A stretch of DNA of 64,000 nucleotides from Nemertoderma westbladi (GCA_032718475.1 JAUCBJ010002101.1:1-64000), one strand, 5' to 3'. Numbered from the stretch's first letter, positions 22,404 to 34,202 are shown. Program-made: numbers and translations. Notes: generated by a model not told the origin, from the sequence alone.

Positions 22404-22585
22404 TAGTTTATATTGACAAAATTTTAATATTTTTCTTAGTTTTGAATTTAGAGGGTATTTTTCAAAATTTTGCCAAAATTTTCCAAAATTTACCGAAATA
22501 TTACACAATTTTCGTTATAACTTTAGTAAAAATATTTTTTTTTTAATTTTGTCAATAAATTGTCTGAAGGACTATTATTAGCATC
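22403..22585. repeat. Interspersed repeat, copy B left part
   Basis: Matches 18503-18685 almost base for base. The rest of the repeat resumes at 25648 after a 3.06-kb insertion. Confidence 0.9.
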
Positions 22586-22717
22586 TGATGGATTATTTCA
22601 CTATAAGATAGCATTTGTAGTTTAACGTAAAAACTTTCGAAAATCCGACGCATTTCGATTAAGTTGCAGTAATGTAATATGCCTATTCATATTAGTACAC
22701 ATAAAACCCATAGTTAA

Positions 22718-22797
22718 TCTCGTGGCGCAGTGGTCAGATGGTTAAGGCGTTGGTTGCATTACAGATAGGTTACGAGTTCGAATTCCAGTCGGGAAAT
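22718..22797 (+). mobile_element. tRNA-derived SINE head or tRNA pseudogene
   Basis: An A-box-like TGGCGCAGTGGTCAGATGG (22723-22741) followed by GGTTAAGGCG, and a B-box-like GAGTTCGAATTCC (22774-22786). Their spacing and order match a Ser/Leu-type tRNA with a long D-arm. The 5' and 3' ends do not pair into a clear acceptor stem, so it is probably a SINE head or pseudogene. It could be transcribed by RNA polymerase III. Confidence 0.6.
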
Positions 22798-22938
22798 TTG
22801 CATTTTGGGGCAATTTATTTTCATTTGATACAAATTGATAAACCAATGAGGTGCGTACAACACATGGAACGATGAGTTGGGCCAATCATAGGGCATAGAA
22901 CATTTTATTGCTCCAATGTGAGGCCATGGAATACTCTG

Positions 22939-22980
22939 GAAGGTTCTAGCGGATTCTATGTCCCAGATTTAGTATATAAA
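22939..22980 (+). promoter_or_regulatory. TATA box with heat-shock-element-like motif
   Basis: TATATAAA at 22973-22980 is preceded, 16 bases upstream, by GAAGGTTCTAGCGGATTC (22939-22956). Its 5-bp rhythm GAA-nn-TTC-nn-GCG-nn-TTC fits three of four heat-shock-factor half-sites. A CCAAT motif lies near 22874. It lies within the LTR-type element and would suit its U3 promoter; function is inferred. Confidence 0.4.
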
Positions 22981-23190
22981 GGGCTGGTTTGCCTTCGGTT
23001 ATTATCACTTATAACAACTCACTTACTACTCTTGTATTAACACGCTCTCTCACTTTGACTTAGTTTGGTTTATTTGTTTTGTTATAAATCTGTTTGATAA
23101 GTCTTGAAAACTGTAAATATACTGTAAACTTCTGAACATGTATATTTCCAAACGTCCAACTTTGGGACAGCCAAGCATTGGGAAGATGGC

Positions 23191-24015
23191 TCCAGAAGTC
23201 GAGGAAATCCTGCCAAGTACCTAACTGATCTAGACTTTGCTGATGACTTAGGAGTACTCTCAGAATCATTAGAGGGAGCCCAGCGGCTCCTCAGCTCATT
23301 AGAACATGCTGCTTCTAGTGTTGGTCTTTTTATTAACTCCAGAAAGACCAAAATTCTGACAGTTAACTTTGAAAGTCCTCAGCAAGTCTCTGATCGGATG
23401 AGCATAAGCTCAAAGGATGGTATGCTTGAGCATGTGGACGACTTCTGTTACCTGGGATCATGGATCCGGAAGTCAGGTGAGGACCTTCGAATACGTAAGG
23501 GAAAGGCATGGGCAGCCTTGAATAGGCTTTCCAGGATTTGGAAGTCACCTAGAATTAATCGGAAACTTAAGGTCCGATTATTTAGAGCAGCAGTAGTTCC
23601 AGTACTCCTCTACGGGAGTCCATGCTGGGCTCTAACTGCTGAGGACACCAAATCTCTGGATGGCACATTCACAAGAATGCTACGCCGGGTACATTGTGTC
23701 AAGTACAATGCACACATCTCCAACCAGACACTATATAACATTGGAGGTGTCTCATTGGTTCCCCCAAGCTTGACACTAGAACAAAATCGCCTCCGCTTTG
23801 CAGGACATTGCTTTCGCCGTGAGGACCAGCCAGTGCATAATCTTGTACTTTGGCAGCCTCATGGAGTGAATAAGCATGGTGGACAGCCCATGACTTTCTT
23901 GAGACGCATCTTAAAGGACACTGGCCTTAAAGATGCGGATGATCTAGCAAATGTCATGGGTGATAGGGAGTTGTGGCGGCGCAATTTTGTTGACAAGCCG
24001 GCACAGCATTCTTAA
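23191..24015 (+). pseudogene. LINE reverse transcriptase C-terminal half
   Basis: Open frame without a start of its own. It begins in the RT domain just before the FADD motif, so polymerase fingers and endonuclease are missing. The C-terminal part has conserved H/C positions (FAGHCFRRED, GVNKHGGQP) and a final DLANVMGDRELWRRNFVDK. It cannot act as an autonomous RT. Confidence 0.9.
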
Positions 24016-24053
24016 AAATGCAGCTGCAATGCAGCATGCCGATCCTAGTAGTA
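23191..24053 (+). mobile_element. EN-RT LINE, 5'-truncated, with 11-bp target duplication
   Basis: Precisely bounded: GGGAAGATGGC occurs at 23180-23190 and again at 24054-24064. The 3' end is the family terminus GATCCTAGTAGTA. The reading frame stays open from 23191 to the stop at 24015 and holds the catalytic LDFADDLGVLS, the FCYLGSWIRKSGED region and an intact C-terminus ending in VDKPAQHS. It is the best reference for the family's 3' half. It lies inside the LTR-type element at 22586-25647. Confidence 0.95.
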
Positions 24054-24064
24054 GGGAAGATGGC

Positions 24065-25647
24065 CGCCTAGACCGTTAGGCCGTCAGCAACGCAGGGAAA
24101 TGATGTCCACAACACGCTAGCGCCCACATTAGATTAGACCACGCACCCCCTTCGCCCTTCGAAATATTCCACATTGCCATGCAGCGCCCGATTTCCGAGG
24201 AAGGTAAGACTTTGTTTGACACCCTTGCCCGACGTAAGACCTATAGATCAGGGTAAGCGTGACGCCGTCCTGGGACGCCGCAATTAATTAGGATCAAATA
24301 ATTATGTTCTAGCAGAACCCTGCCTGTCAGTAGTACAAATCCCTGGGTTACCTGTATACCTCACAGGTGCGAACTATTGCCGTCCGTCAGTACGCGAGTA
24401 CATATTAGGTACAGACAGCATATGTTCCATAATTTAGTGATTCGTAGTACTGACCGTTTGGTACCGGTTCGCTTTGTAGAGCATACATTAGTACCTGAAT
24501 TCAGTATTTGATCAGGCAAGGAGCATTTCTGCTACCGGCACACCGCTTGGCCTAGGGAGGTTTTATTAATATCCTACCGCGCCTTGCCATGTACTGATAG
24601 GTATTTGCTGCTAACCACCGCAGCAACAAAGTTCTAGAATCAAATTTGTACCAAATCAGCTAACGTACAGTAGCGATTAACCCCTATTTCTTATCTTACA
24701 ACCAGAATCTGGTATTTGTGCCGATCACGGGTGTAGTTACTAACAACGTGGTTGCCCAGTTGAGTTGTGGATAGGAAGGAGAGAGCTTTGACGTCATTTG
24801 TAAGTATAAAGTTCTACAAAACGCGACTAGCTTATTTTAGTAGCTAGCGCACGGTATTGTTTCGGTCAGAGAATTACTAAAACCTAGTAAATGATATACA
24901 ACCAAAATTGTTTTATTGTAACACACCCACACACACACGCCCTAAAACATATTTACCCTTAGAGTTCTACTAGATAGCGCATTTTAGATTACCTTAGGCA
25001 GAATATATTTATCTTACTTTTGGTAAGTTTGTAAAATTAGGATCTGATATTTAGTTACGGCAAGGAAGGAGTATTTCATTTTCGTTATTAAACTGTTGTT
25101 TTCTAGAGCAGCGGTATTGTTACATTAGGCACGACCCTCTTTAGACTGATTTAGGACGGGGATCAGTATTGTTACGCTAGGTCTGTAACCCACCTAGCTC
25201 GTATATAAACCATATAAATCACACCGCGGCAAGTTACGGTATTTAGGACTGTCAGCGATAGTTAGGATTCGCTGCGCGGGGATTGTTTTCCCGTGAGTTT
25301 GGTCTGTTACTGTAACTGTACATCTGCCATACCGGTTAGAGGACAGGTATCCTTTTGTCTAGTTCGTAGGCATTAGACTCGCTCACGTACATAGAATAGA
25401 CACTAGGCTCTGCTCCTCACCAGTAGTAGTTTGTGTATTGTATCTGTTCGTTTAGATATCCTGGACTGGGATTTGTTGTCAGATACTGTACGAGCCCGTT
25501 TCATTACTAGAGTCTTACAGTAAGATACATCGTTACTAGGATCTGGTAAGCGGTATACTACTGGACTTTACGGTTAGAGATATTCTATAGCTTCATATTA
25601 GTAGACTTGTAGGCCGTAGGATAGTCCCTACCGTAGAGGACACAACA
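24065..25647. other. Remainder of LTR-type element, non-coding
   Basis: No ORF. Moderately GC-balanced sequence with many ACCGGT and TTAGGTAC-like words and a CACACA run near 24925. It belongs to the inserted LTR-type element. Confidence 0.5.
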
Positions 25648-26068
25648 GCATCTGCATGCCAAAAATCAGCCATTTTCGATCATCTGGTAAAAAGCCTTTA
25701 GCTTTTTAGTATCAAAATTATAGTTTTGAGATAATCAACTTTGAAATTCAAACCTTCCCTCCAATTTTCTACAAAACGGGAAGAATTATCTAACATCGCT
25801 TCTTAAGAAAAATATGAAAGCACAGCAGTTTCAATTTTCCACATGGGGTTTTCCTGGTAGGTTATTTCATTTCCGATGTGAGTGTTTAAGTTTGATAGAG
25901 TCTAGACTCGGTGTATGTAATGTATGTATGTATCGTGTGTATGTATGTATGTCTGCTATCAAAAACTAAGAGAGGACAACAAAGAACAAATTTTCACACA
26001 ATTGTGGTTTTCCAGGTTCGTGATTTTATTTCTGACGCCAGTGTTCAGGTTTGATTGAATCTAGACTT
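25648..26068. repeat. Interspersed repeat, copy B right part
   Basis: Matches about 18681-19108 with a few substitutions, including the TGTATG microsatellite and the GGTTTTCC motif. Confidence 0.9.
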
Positions 26069-28146
26069 TCATGTTATTTTTTACCCGTTGGAAAACGGCC
26101 CTTTTTAATGATAACCTTAATCCGGCCCTGTAGTGACAGCTGAACAGATGTAGCCTCGGGATCGGTACCACGCACTAGCAACCTACCCAACGTTAGACCG
26201 AAACCGAACTGGCTACGAGAACCGTACAGCCGTAGTTCTGTAGTTGTCAGTTGGATTACTGCCTACCGGTCCAACATTGTTGATGTTTTAAGTTATTGGT
26301 TGTTCGATTTTTTCTTTGTAGGATATCTTAAGATCTTCACACTTACAAGTAACCTCAGAGTCTTGCCATGGGCTTCTATTATATTCTGTTACAATGAATC
26401 GGTAGACTGGTCTCTTCATCTATTGACTGAAGTACTTCAAAGCGGTATATAATAATTATCTATTAGTTGCCTATAATATCTGTCTATAGATCTCTATAAT
26501 AATTATTATAATTCGATATAATGACACACTTGCATTCTAAATGATAAATCATTTATAATTATTGTAATGGTAACAAGAAACAGTTGTTGACGGCGTGTTG
26601 TTGGTAAGTAGTTTTTATTTGCATATACAATATACATACAGTAGGCCTACAGTTATTTCTTTCAGAACACTGACACGGGGCTGCTGTATTTTGTGGGTAT
26701 CTTTTACATTTGTTTACAGATAATTATTGCCGAATTTGCATAAAGTAATATTACAAGGAAATAAAATTGTGCTTTATATCCTTCTGACCGCGACCCTAAG
26801 ATGTATATGTGCCGATCAATAGTTGGAGTTCTAGGCGAATTATATATACATTTTTTATACATATTTATACATATACGTTATAAGGATATAAAGCTTACTT
26901 TATTTTTATGTAGGCCTAATTGTAAAAGCTTTTGTGGGATAACTGATACGTTTGCCTTTGCTGGCCAGTTCCCCCCCAGGCGCTGGAATACTCTAAAAAA
27001 GGTTTTCTAACTGTATATATATTCCCCTCGCCCGCAAGGTACCTTTACAGGTGTTTTAACGGACATAAAAATCATTCTGCTATATACGTGTTTTAGTGGA
27101 CATGGTAAGACAAAAAACTTGTAATGCACCAACCACCTTTCACAGCTTAGCCGTGATGATTCATATTACGACATCTAGCAGCTGGTTGCTGACATGGAAA
27201 CAGCCATTGGACGCGTGGTTCTTTGTTTGGCTTGGGCCAATCAGGGCGGTTTTTCCTGTCGACGTGTAGCTTTTCTGCCGATCATAAGGAGAGTGTTCAG
27301 TCTTACTGTTTTAGAGTTGTTACTTTGTTGTTATTGCTGTCTAAGCCAGAAACACCGGCATTTTTGGATAGATACTGCTGTACCGTAAACTGCTTGAATT
27401 ATCGAAAGTATAAACTGTTACCTAATCTCACGAATCGAATATCACCTAACTCATTAATCATATTGTTTGTACTGTTATTTTACCGTCAGTTATTAATTGT
27501 AAATATTTGTTGATGGAAATATTGCTATTTGGATAATACGGATAAATCACCCAATTCCCAATTTTCTTGATAACACTACAGGTTAGAGAGACCGGCTATA
27601 TATAACAATTGCGATTTATATTAATGTGGTGTGTATTGAATCCAATGTTATTTAGCAGACCCTACGTGAGTCAATTACTGCTCTCTTTATGTGTGATCAA
27701 ATGTACTGACTGTCGGCAGAATAGTGTGTATGATTGTGATTGGTAACAAAGTATTTCCTAAAGAATACGCTTTATACTTCAATCCCAAGCAGTATCGTTG
27801 CGTTTAGTATAAGTCTTAGTTCTGTTTAAATAGATAAAGCGCCACGTCCTAAAGGAACTGTTAATATTTCCCGAAAGCCAATAATATCTGTCAGAGATTA
27901 ATTATTAACGATCTATCGAATAATACATTAGGTATACACTGCAACCTTACACTGTAATAATACAATTCAAGCATCCGAATTCAGTCTCCCGGGTGTAGAT
28001 CCATCGGGTGAATGATCGCGCATGGGCTGACTTCGGCTAATGTTTTGCGTATTAGCATAAATTATTGTCGTATGCTAAAGTGGTTTTAATTAACGAAAAG
28101 ACATATAAATTTTGGCAGGTTAAACTGCTAAAGGTCTTCGAAAGCG
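26069..28146. other. About 2 kb without recognised genes
   Basis: Only weak signals: a CCAAT box in TTGGGCCAATCAGGG near 27232 and AT-rich runs. Short ORFs at 26801-27010 and 27194-27513 show no coding signature. Confidence 0.4.
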
Positions 28147-28280
28147 CGAACAGTAACAGTTTATAATCTTATTGCAGTAGGCAATAAGGTTGCAAGTGTA
28201 GGCATTAAATACAGTTTAATACTGTTCTGACGAACAGTAACAGTTTATAATCTTATTGCAGTAGGCAATAAGGTTGCAAA
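28147..28280. repeat. Direct repeat with hairpin, two copies
   Basis: A ~48-bp sequence (contains AACAGTAACAGTTTATAATC) occurs at about 28147 and again ~83 bases on. Each copy contains an inverted repeat, CTTATTGC and GCAATAAG, around AGTAG. Confidence 0.85.
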
Positions 28281-28879
28281 CTACCGTAGTGACTGGTAAA
28301 ACTGAACCGGTACTTTGTAGGTCAGTAGGCCTAACTGTCATCACCGGTACCGGCACTGCTGTACAAGTACATTTAGTATTATTCGATTTGATTATTGTAT
28401 ACTGGTAGGTCTTAGTACTTAATCAGGGACTGCAGCCCTGAATTTTTATTGAGATTTTACCTATTTCTGTCGGTTTTATTTCCTAGTAGGCTAATATTGA
28501 GCAGAAGGCGTGTGACCCTGCTCAGATTGTTCAGATAATTGTAGGCTGAGCTGCTGTCTGACTGTGGTTGAGTTTGGAGAGATTGCGGCGTGTGTAGAGT
28601 TTGTCTGATAAAGTGCCGTTAGTAAGTTGGGGCAGTCATAACTGTAAGGTCAATCCCCTCTTAAAGAGTAAGTCGTACTACCGTGTTAGCACGCATACTA
28701 ACTAACAGTTTCAGAGTCTGCATATACTGTATTAGTTAGTTTAACTAATAACCCTGCAACCGTAGAGTTCGTTAAATACCACTTTGACCACTTCTGCAGG
28801 GTGAAAACGTTTGTAATTGACAATTTAATTATGTTGTGGAGGAATTAATTTGTTGTGGATAACATTAATTAATTATTAT
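28281..28879. other. No gene recognised
   Basis: No coding pattern or repeat family seen. Confidence 0.4.
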
Positions 28880-28985
28880 TAGGGGTGTGCCGGAAATCCG
28901 GCCGGGCCGGAATTCCGGCCGGATTTTGAGAAAAAAATCCGGTTCCAGCTCCGGCTCCGATTTCAATTTTTTGGCCGGATTTCAA
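28880..28985. repeat. CCGG-rich block, hAT-like terminus?
   Basis: Starts TAGGGGTGTGCCGGAAATCC and contains GCCGGGCCGGAATTCCGGC and more CCGG words in very AT-rich DNA. The start resembles hAT-type termini (TAGGGGTG). The opposite end was not found. Related CCGGATCCGG words recur at 31676 and 36179. Confidence 0.35.
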
Positions 28986-28999
28986 TTTCAACGAATTGT

Positions 29000-29719
29000 T
29001 GACAAAATTTACAATTAATGTAAATTTTAGAAAAAAAAACATCAAAATAAATTTTCTTTTAAATTAAAAAAAACTTAACATAAGCAAATACAATGTAATA
29101 CAATACAATGTTTTCATAGTTTGTATCAAATTCATTCATATTATGAATATGATAAAGTCTAAAGCAGAGCTATATGACTATCTACATACATGCTGAGCTG
29201 ACTGAATAGTTTTTACCAAGAATATTTGTATTGTTTAGTTGGGTTCAGCCTCACTAACACTTTATGTTAGGTCTAGTATAAATTATAATTAAGCATAAGC
29301 TTATCTATACTTCAGCACCAGCAAAATTTACAGAATTATAAGTAAAGCTGATGTGTTGCGTGGCCTTGCTCTGCTAGTAAAGATATAATTTAATACTGTA
29401 AAAAACATGTGTACTTATCAAGCCAACAGACTGATACGTCTATGACGTATATCATATGCTTTAACTATTCCTCGAAAATGTATAATTTCGTATAATTTCT
29501 TCATATAATACAGTAATTCAACACCAATAATAATCAACCAATCACACATAAGGCAACATTGTTTTTGCAACAATCTGAAGAACAAATAAGAGAGATACGT
29601 TTTGACAGTCAAAAACTACAATTCTCAATCATGTTCTTTATCATTTATACAGGGAACACCAAAATATTTCCCTTGATGAGAGAACCCAATAAAGAAGTTA
29701 ATTAGTTTATCACATTCTA
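29000..29719. other. AT-rich flank of tnp2-like gene
   Basis: No reliable ORF. The phrase ATGTTCTTTATCATTT occurs at ~29632 and again at ~29773, inside the transposase remnant, suggesting a small local duplication. Confidence 0.35.
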
Positions 29720-31546
29720 CTATAAGTTTACGAGATTTGGATAACAACAAAAACGCGAATTCCTTTTCAGAATATGTTCTTTATCATTTGGGACACACGA
29801 AAAGTCAAAATGTTCAAGCAGCGATGCTCCAATAAAAGAAGAACAGAGGCAGTACATTCTTGTATTCTTATGTACAATAATGTAGTCAATATTTAAAAAC
29901 ACAAATCATTACTTTTAATATATGCCAAATATGATTTGGAGTTCAATTTAAGTGGGTAGTGATATGAATGAAAGACTCGGCCATTAACACAAATACAGAA
30001 ACTTAGTTTATCGATATCAGCACAATCAATACCATACAGTTCTGATGATGATGGTATACATGTGGGTAGGGTTAATTTACCAAATCCATAAACTTTATCT
30101 GATGATTTACAATTTTTGTGTAAGATCAACTTATTACGAAGAAATCGTTTAATAATAATAGAGGCTTCGTTTTTACTACCTGATACTAAACACTTTATGT
30201 GATGAAAAGCGCTCTCAAACATGGCAGCCGAAGATGATTGTAAAGGACCGAAAAACTCTACTTGTTTAGGAAGATGCGATAGGGCGTGTAAAGATAGGGA
30301 TTGAGATGCACTTCCAAAAAGAGCCGGAATGGCCTGCCTAAAAAATCGAATTAGATTTTCAGAATCGAGGATTCCTTCTGGCAGTATCTGGTCGTTTAAA
30401 AGTATATGAAGCAATGTAGAGAAGCAAGTTATTAATACAATTATTCTCTTCTCAACATCAGTTAAATAAAGTAAAAATACAACATAGTACAAGTAAAAAT
30501 GTTTAAGTTCTGTGGCTTTCCAATACTTCAAGAAATCAAGAGAGTGGGGTTTCCATGAAAAACACATAGGTAGTTTTATGCCTTCAAGAAGGAGAAATTA
30601 CATTACAGTCTACTAGGTTCTTTTTAATTAGGAATGTAAGCATAGTTTTTCCGATACCTAAATATAGCAGATACATGGGATCAAACCGAGCTGCTATTGG
30701 GGTGTCTATAACATCAATTAGTGGTGTCGCACCCTTGACTCCATACTGGGGTTTAGACGCTTCCATAGCTGCTGTTGCAAGTGATTTATGAGAATCATTT
30801 GTTCTTAACGGGTGAGGAGTTTCACTGTAAAAATCATCTTGTGGTGTTCATGATCATATACACCTACAAAACACCATGGGCACCCATAATACGCATTATG
30901 GTGACAAATATTAAGTGCATCTGCCTTCGCTGGTAAATCAGCAATAAGAATAAAAGGTTTCACTCTAATAGTTTTATTGTTAAATTCAATACGAAAATTC
31001 ATAAAGTTTTCTACAGCAATATTGCACAATTTTAAAATATCAGGTTTGTCATGCCCATGGTACATACTAACTAACAACATATTTTCAAATTTTATCCTCT
31101 CATGTAAAGGAAGATTGATTACACAAGCCATTATAGGCCATAAACATAATCCTTTCGACTTATGGGCAGGTACAACACCATCTGTATTAATGCATATATA
31201 TAGGTGGCTTTCTGATTGCACCTGTGAAAAATTGAAATAACTTCCATCCGTTGTCTTTGTATACTGATATTTGAGATTGTGAAGTGTTTCCAAAATTGGC
31301 ACTGTCAGTATCATTAATGTTAAAATTTCTAGGGTACAATTTTAACAGTGTAGTCACTTGATCTTCTAAGTCAATATTATAATAATTGTTCATCCCAGAT
31401 TTATTACTCTTAACAGTTACAATGTCACAGCAATCAGTAAGTACACAATTTTGAAATTCAGAGAAACGAGGAGTTCGATTAGGTAAAGGTAATAAATATA
31501 TCAGCAAATAATTATATGATATCCTTGGCAGCTGAAATACAAACAT
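29720..31546 (-). pseudogene. tnp2-type transposase (CACTA/EnSpm-like), decayed
   Basis: Four overlapping-frame segments read in order on the minus strand. 31546-31187: N-terminal part with FSEFQNCVLTDCCDIV. 31314-30805: core with INTDGVVPAHKSKGLCLWP, YHGHDKPDI and LIADLPAKADALN followed by YYGCPWC. 30766-30584: short segment with GVKGATPLIDVID. 30567-29720: WKATELKHFYLYYVVF and LHALSHLPKQVEFFGPL, then the C-terminus. The DG..P..KS, ADLPAKA and GC..C positions and the 'leave-it' WKATELK block match animal tnp2/DUF4218-like transposases. The first frameshift is a 2-base loss near 31253, absent from the copy at 35511-36008. Not functional. Confidence 0.7.
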
Positions 31547-32078
31547 GGTGTTTCAAAATAATATGCAAAAATGTAACTCTTTAATTACATGTACTTAAAT
31601 TACGTTTTTAATTACGTAGCTAAACATTTATTAGTTACCATCGTACTTAGGAGTTGAGCGTAATTACATTTTTACCGGATCCGGAATGAGACAAAGTTTA
31701 CCGGAACCGGATATTTTGACTTTTTTTGTACAAAAAGTTCAATTAATTAGTCTTTAAAATCAACAAATAAATGCTTTACAACAAAAAACATTTACACATT
31801 TTTCATTTTATCATAAATAATACACATTCATAAGCACTTATCATTCACTTTAATTCATTCTTATCATTGATCATAAACATTTATTTAAAAATTAACAAAT
31901 ATTATCGTGTGCGCTGTCAACACGCTTCCACGTTTAACCTTTATTGGGGATCATCAGTGAGGGGTATGTACACAGGTTCTCAACAAATATTTAAATATGA
32001 TCCTGTCATTAACCCGCTTACAATTTTATAATCAAATGCCACTCTCCCAGTCCAAATTATAATTTTTAAAACTATTCC

Positions 32079-33642
32079 TTAACCCTATTAGTACCGGGCT
32101 AAAATGTTGTACAAATACCGGGGGGGGGGGGGGTCATATTGACCCCCCCCTCTAAAATCTACAAATATTTACGAAAACGTCTGATTTTTTTTTTGTACGT
32201 AGGTATCACTTGTCTGGATCCGACCGAAAAAAAAAATTTCGAAAAAATGTACTGGGGTGGTTATATTGCAGCACCAAAATTACAAGTAGTGCACAATTTT
32301 CACAAAATTTGAAAGTTATATTTTCGGCTAATTATTTTTCAATACAGTTTTTCTGGGGTGCAAAATACATTGGAAAATATTTAAAAATGATATGATTACT
32401 ATAAATAGCTGTTTAGTCCTCTCTGCGTAGGAAAAAAATGAAAAAAACAAGTAACCAGCACTTTTCAGTTAGAACAAAAATTTTTAATTCACTTATATGA
32501 TGCTATAAATTCACATTTTCAGGTTTTCGAGGGCGCTGATTCTAATGGAATACATTTCAAATATGCCAGATCATTCATTGCTACTTGTATTTTTCGGCGT
32601 AATATGGCAAATTTTGGTGCTAGCACCAAATTTCGTACCCATCACCAAAAAGTACAAGTTTGCGATGTCCAGTGCTGTTTTTATTGATTCCATCGGATTC
32701 AGGACCCTCATAAACCCGTATAACGCAAGAAACAAGGTAATACTATCTACATATCAATTTGCATATTTTCCAAAATTTGGTGCTGGCACAACAATTTTCA
32801 CCCACCGGCGAAAAATACAAGTTTGAGAACTCTTATGAAATTTTTACTGTTTCCATTGAATTCAGAACCATCACAAACCCGTATAACGCAAGAAACAAGG
32901 TGACACAATCAATTGATATATTTGATGGTTTTCAAAATTTGGTGCTAGCACCACATTTTGCACCCACATCCGAAAAATACAAGTTTGAGATGTCTAGTTC
33001 GATAATTATATTTTCCATTGAATTCAGAACAGCCATAAACCTCTAAAACGCAAGAAATAAATTGTCACAAGCAATTTTATCTATTGAATGGATTTTAAAA
33101 ATTTTGTGCTAGCACCAAAATTTGCACACAGCACCGAAAAATACAAGTTTGATACGCTTGGTGCAACTCGTATATATTTCATCGAATCCAGAACCTCAAA
33201 AAACCCCAATTGCGTAAAAAAAAGTTTCAAACAATCAATTTACAAAATTGACTTATTTCAAAATTTGGTGCTGGCACCAAAATTTGGCACCCACCGAAAA
33301 AAACAAGTTTGAAATTTCTAAATCAATTTATATGAATTCCATCCAATTTCTAACACTAAAAAACCGGTGTAAATCAAAAATAGAGATGTTACAATTCATA
33401 TTTAATTAAATGTAATTTTCAAAAAAGGTCTCAAAAAAAGTGCCAAAAGTAGGGTTAAAAAATGGTGCTATAACTCGAAAAGTACCCAATATTTTTGAAA
33501 ACGGTTTTCACTACTAGGAAGACAATAGATTTTTAGGAAAAGTCATAAAATTTCAGATTCCCAACTGCGTTTGTTTCAGAATTATAATAAAAAAACCATG
33601 GGGGTGGTCATATTGACCCCTCCCCGGGTTTAATAGGGTTAA
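32079..33642. mobile_element. Non-autonomous piggyBac-type element, copy 1
   Basis: 1,564 bases between TTAA sites (32079-32082 and 33639-33642), with inverted ends TTAACCCTATTA...TAATAGGGTTAA. Both ends carry a subterminal near-palindrome around GGTCATATTGACC flanked by G and C runs. TTAA target sites and CCCTA-type ends fit piggyBac. Inside are ~165-bp tandem repeats and no transposase, so it would depend on a transposase in trans. Its inclusion in both tandem units means it inserted before the duplication. Confidence 0.75.
32515..33310. repeat. ~165-bp tandem array inside piggyBac-type element
   Basis: About five units marked by TTTGGTGCTAGCACCAAA, CGAAAAATACAAGTTTGA, a CATTGAATTCAGAAC-type block and CCGTATAACGCAAGAAACAA. 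GGTGCTAGCACC is a perfect palindrome. The array opens with GGTTTTCGAGGGCGCTGATT, also recognisable in the arrays at 18.9 and 47.2 kb. The matching array of unit 2 is at 37020-37815. Confidence 0.85.
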
Positions 33643-34000
33643 TAACTGACTAAACATATAAATCGGAAAATTATTATCAATTTAAATAAAAATAAAAATT
33701 TTTATTTAATGAAATAAAAATGGAATTGAGCAATTTTTTATTTAAAAAAAAAAAATAAATAAAAATAAATTTAGAGTAATATTAAAGTAACTTAAATTAG
33801 TAAATTTAGACATTTTAAGTAATTTTGTGAAAAATGCAATTCATCTTATTTGTTACATGTATAATTCCGGTATACCAACTCGCTCAACTCCCAACTGTAC
33901 TTAGTATTACAATTACAAAGTAGTTCACTCGAATCAAATAATCCAAATATTAATGCAGTTTTTTTATTATTATTATTAATTATTTATTTTCAAATATTTT

Positions 34001-34202
34001 TAGTTCTTGAAAAATTTGATGCTTTTGAATGAATAATTTTTTATACCAGCTATAAAAATAAAAAGAATATAAAAAAATATAAAAATTAAGTTTTTATACC
34101 AATGAGGTTCAGATTATGTAGATTGTCATTGTTATTAATTAACAAACGACAGAGGTTAAAAAAGTTTAACTTTCTGAACCTCAGACAAATTTTCAAGAAC
34201 TG
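34001..34202. mobile_element. MITE-like inverted-repeat element, copy 1
   Basis: Arms TAGTTCTTGAAAAATTTG (34001-34018) and CAAATTTTCAAGAACTG (34186-34202) pair as terminal inverted repeats. A second inner pair, GAGGTTCAGA and TCTGAACCTC (34104-34113 and 34173-34182), could extend the hairpin. About 200 bases long, AT-rich, non-coding. Target duplication not established. Confidence 0.55.

Larger units (their letters stand above)
22586..25647. mobile_element. LTR-type element (possibly solo LTR) inserted in repeat B
   Basis: The boundaries come from comparison with the unsplit copy at 18503-19108. The insertion starts TGATGG, ends CACAACA, and is flanked by GCATC on both sides (22581-22585 and 25648-25652). 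TG...CA ends with a 5-bp duplication are typical of LTR retrotransposon insertions. Without the nested LINE its length is about 2.19 kb. No gag/pol ORF and no internal LTR duplication was seen, so a long solo LTR is the simplest reading. It contains a TATA box with an HSE-like site and a tRNA-like segment. Confidence 0.6.

Noticed and set aside
22718-22797. Functional tRNA gene
   Set aside because: A- and B-box-like words are present, but no acceptor stem pairing or clean anticodon arm was found. SINE head or pseudogene fits better.
28880-31700. Complete hAT element bounded by the CCGG-rich blocks at 28880 and 31676
   Set aside because: The enclosed gene is tnp2-like, not hAT. The second block is not an inverted copy of the first, and no 8-bp duplication was seen.
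32545-33312. Repeated small proteins (NLVLAP...KYKF) in the 165-bp arrays
   Set aside because: The frame is open only through parts of the array, unit length drifts, and the similarity to the other arrays is at DNA level. Probably non-coding.
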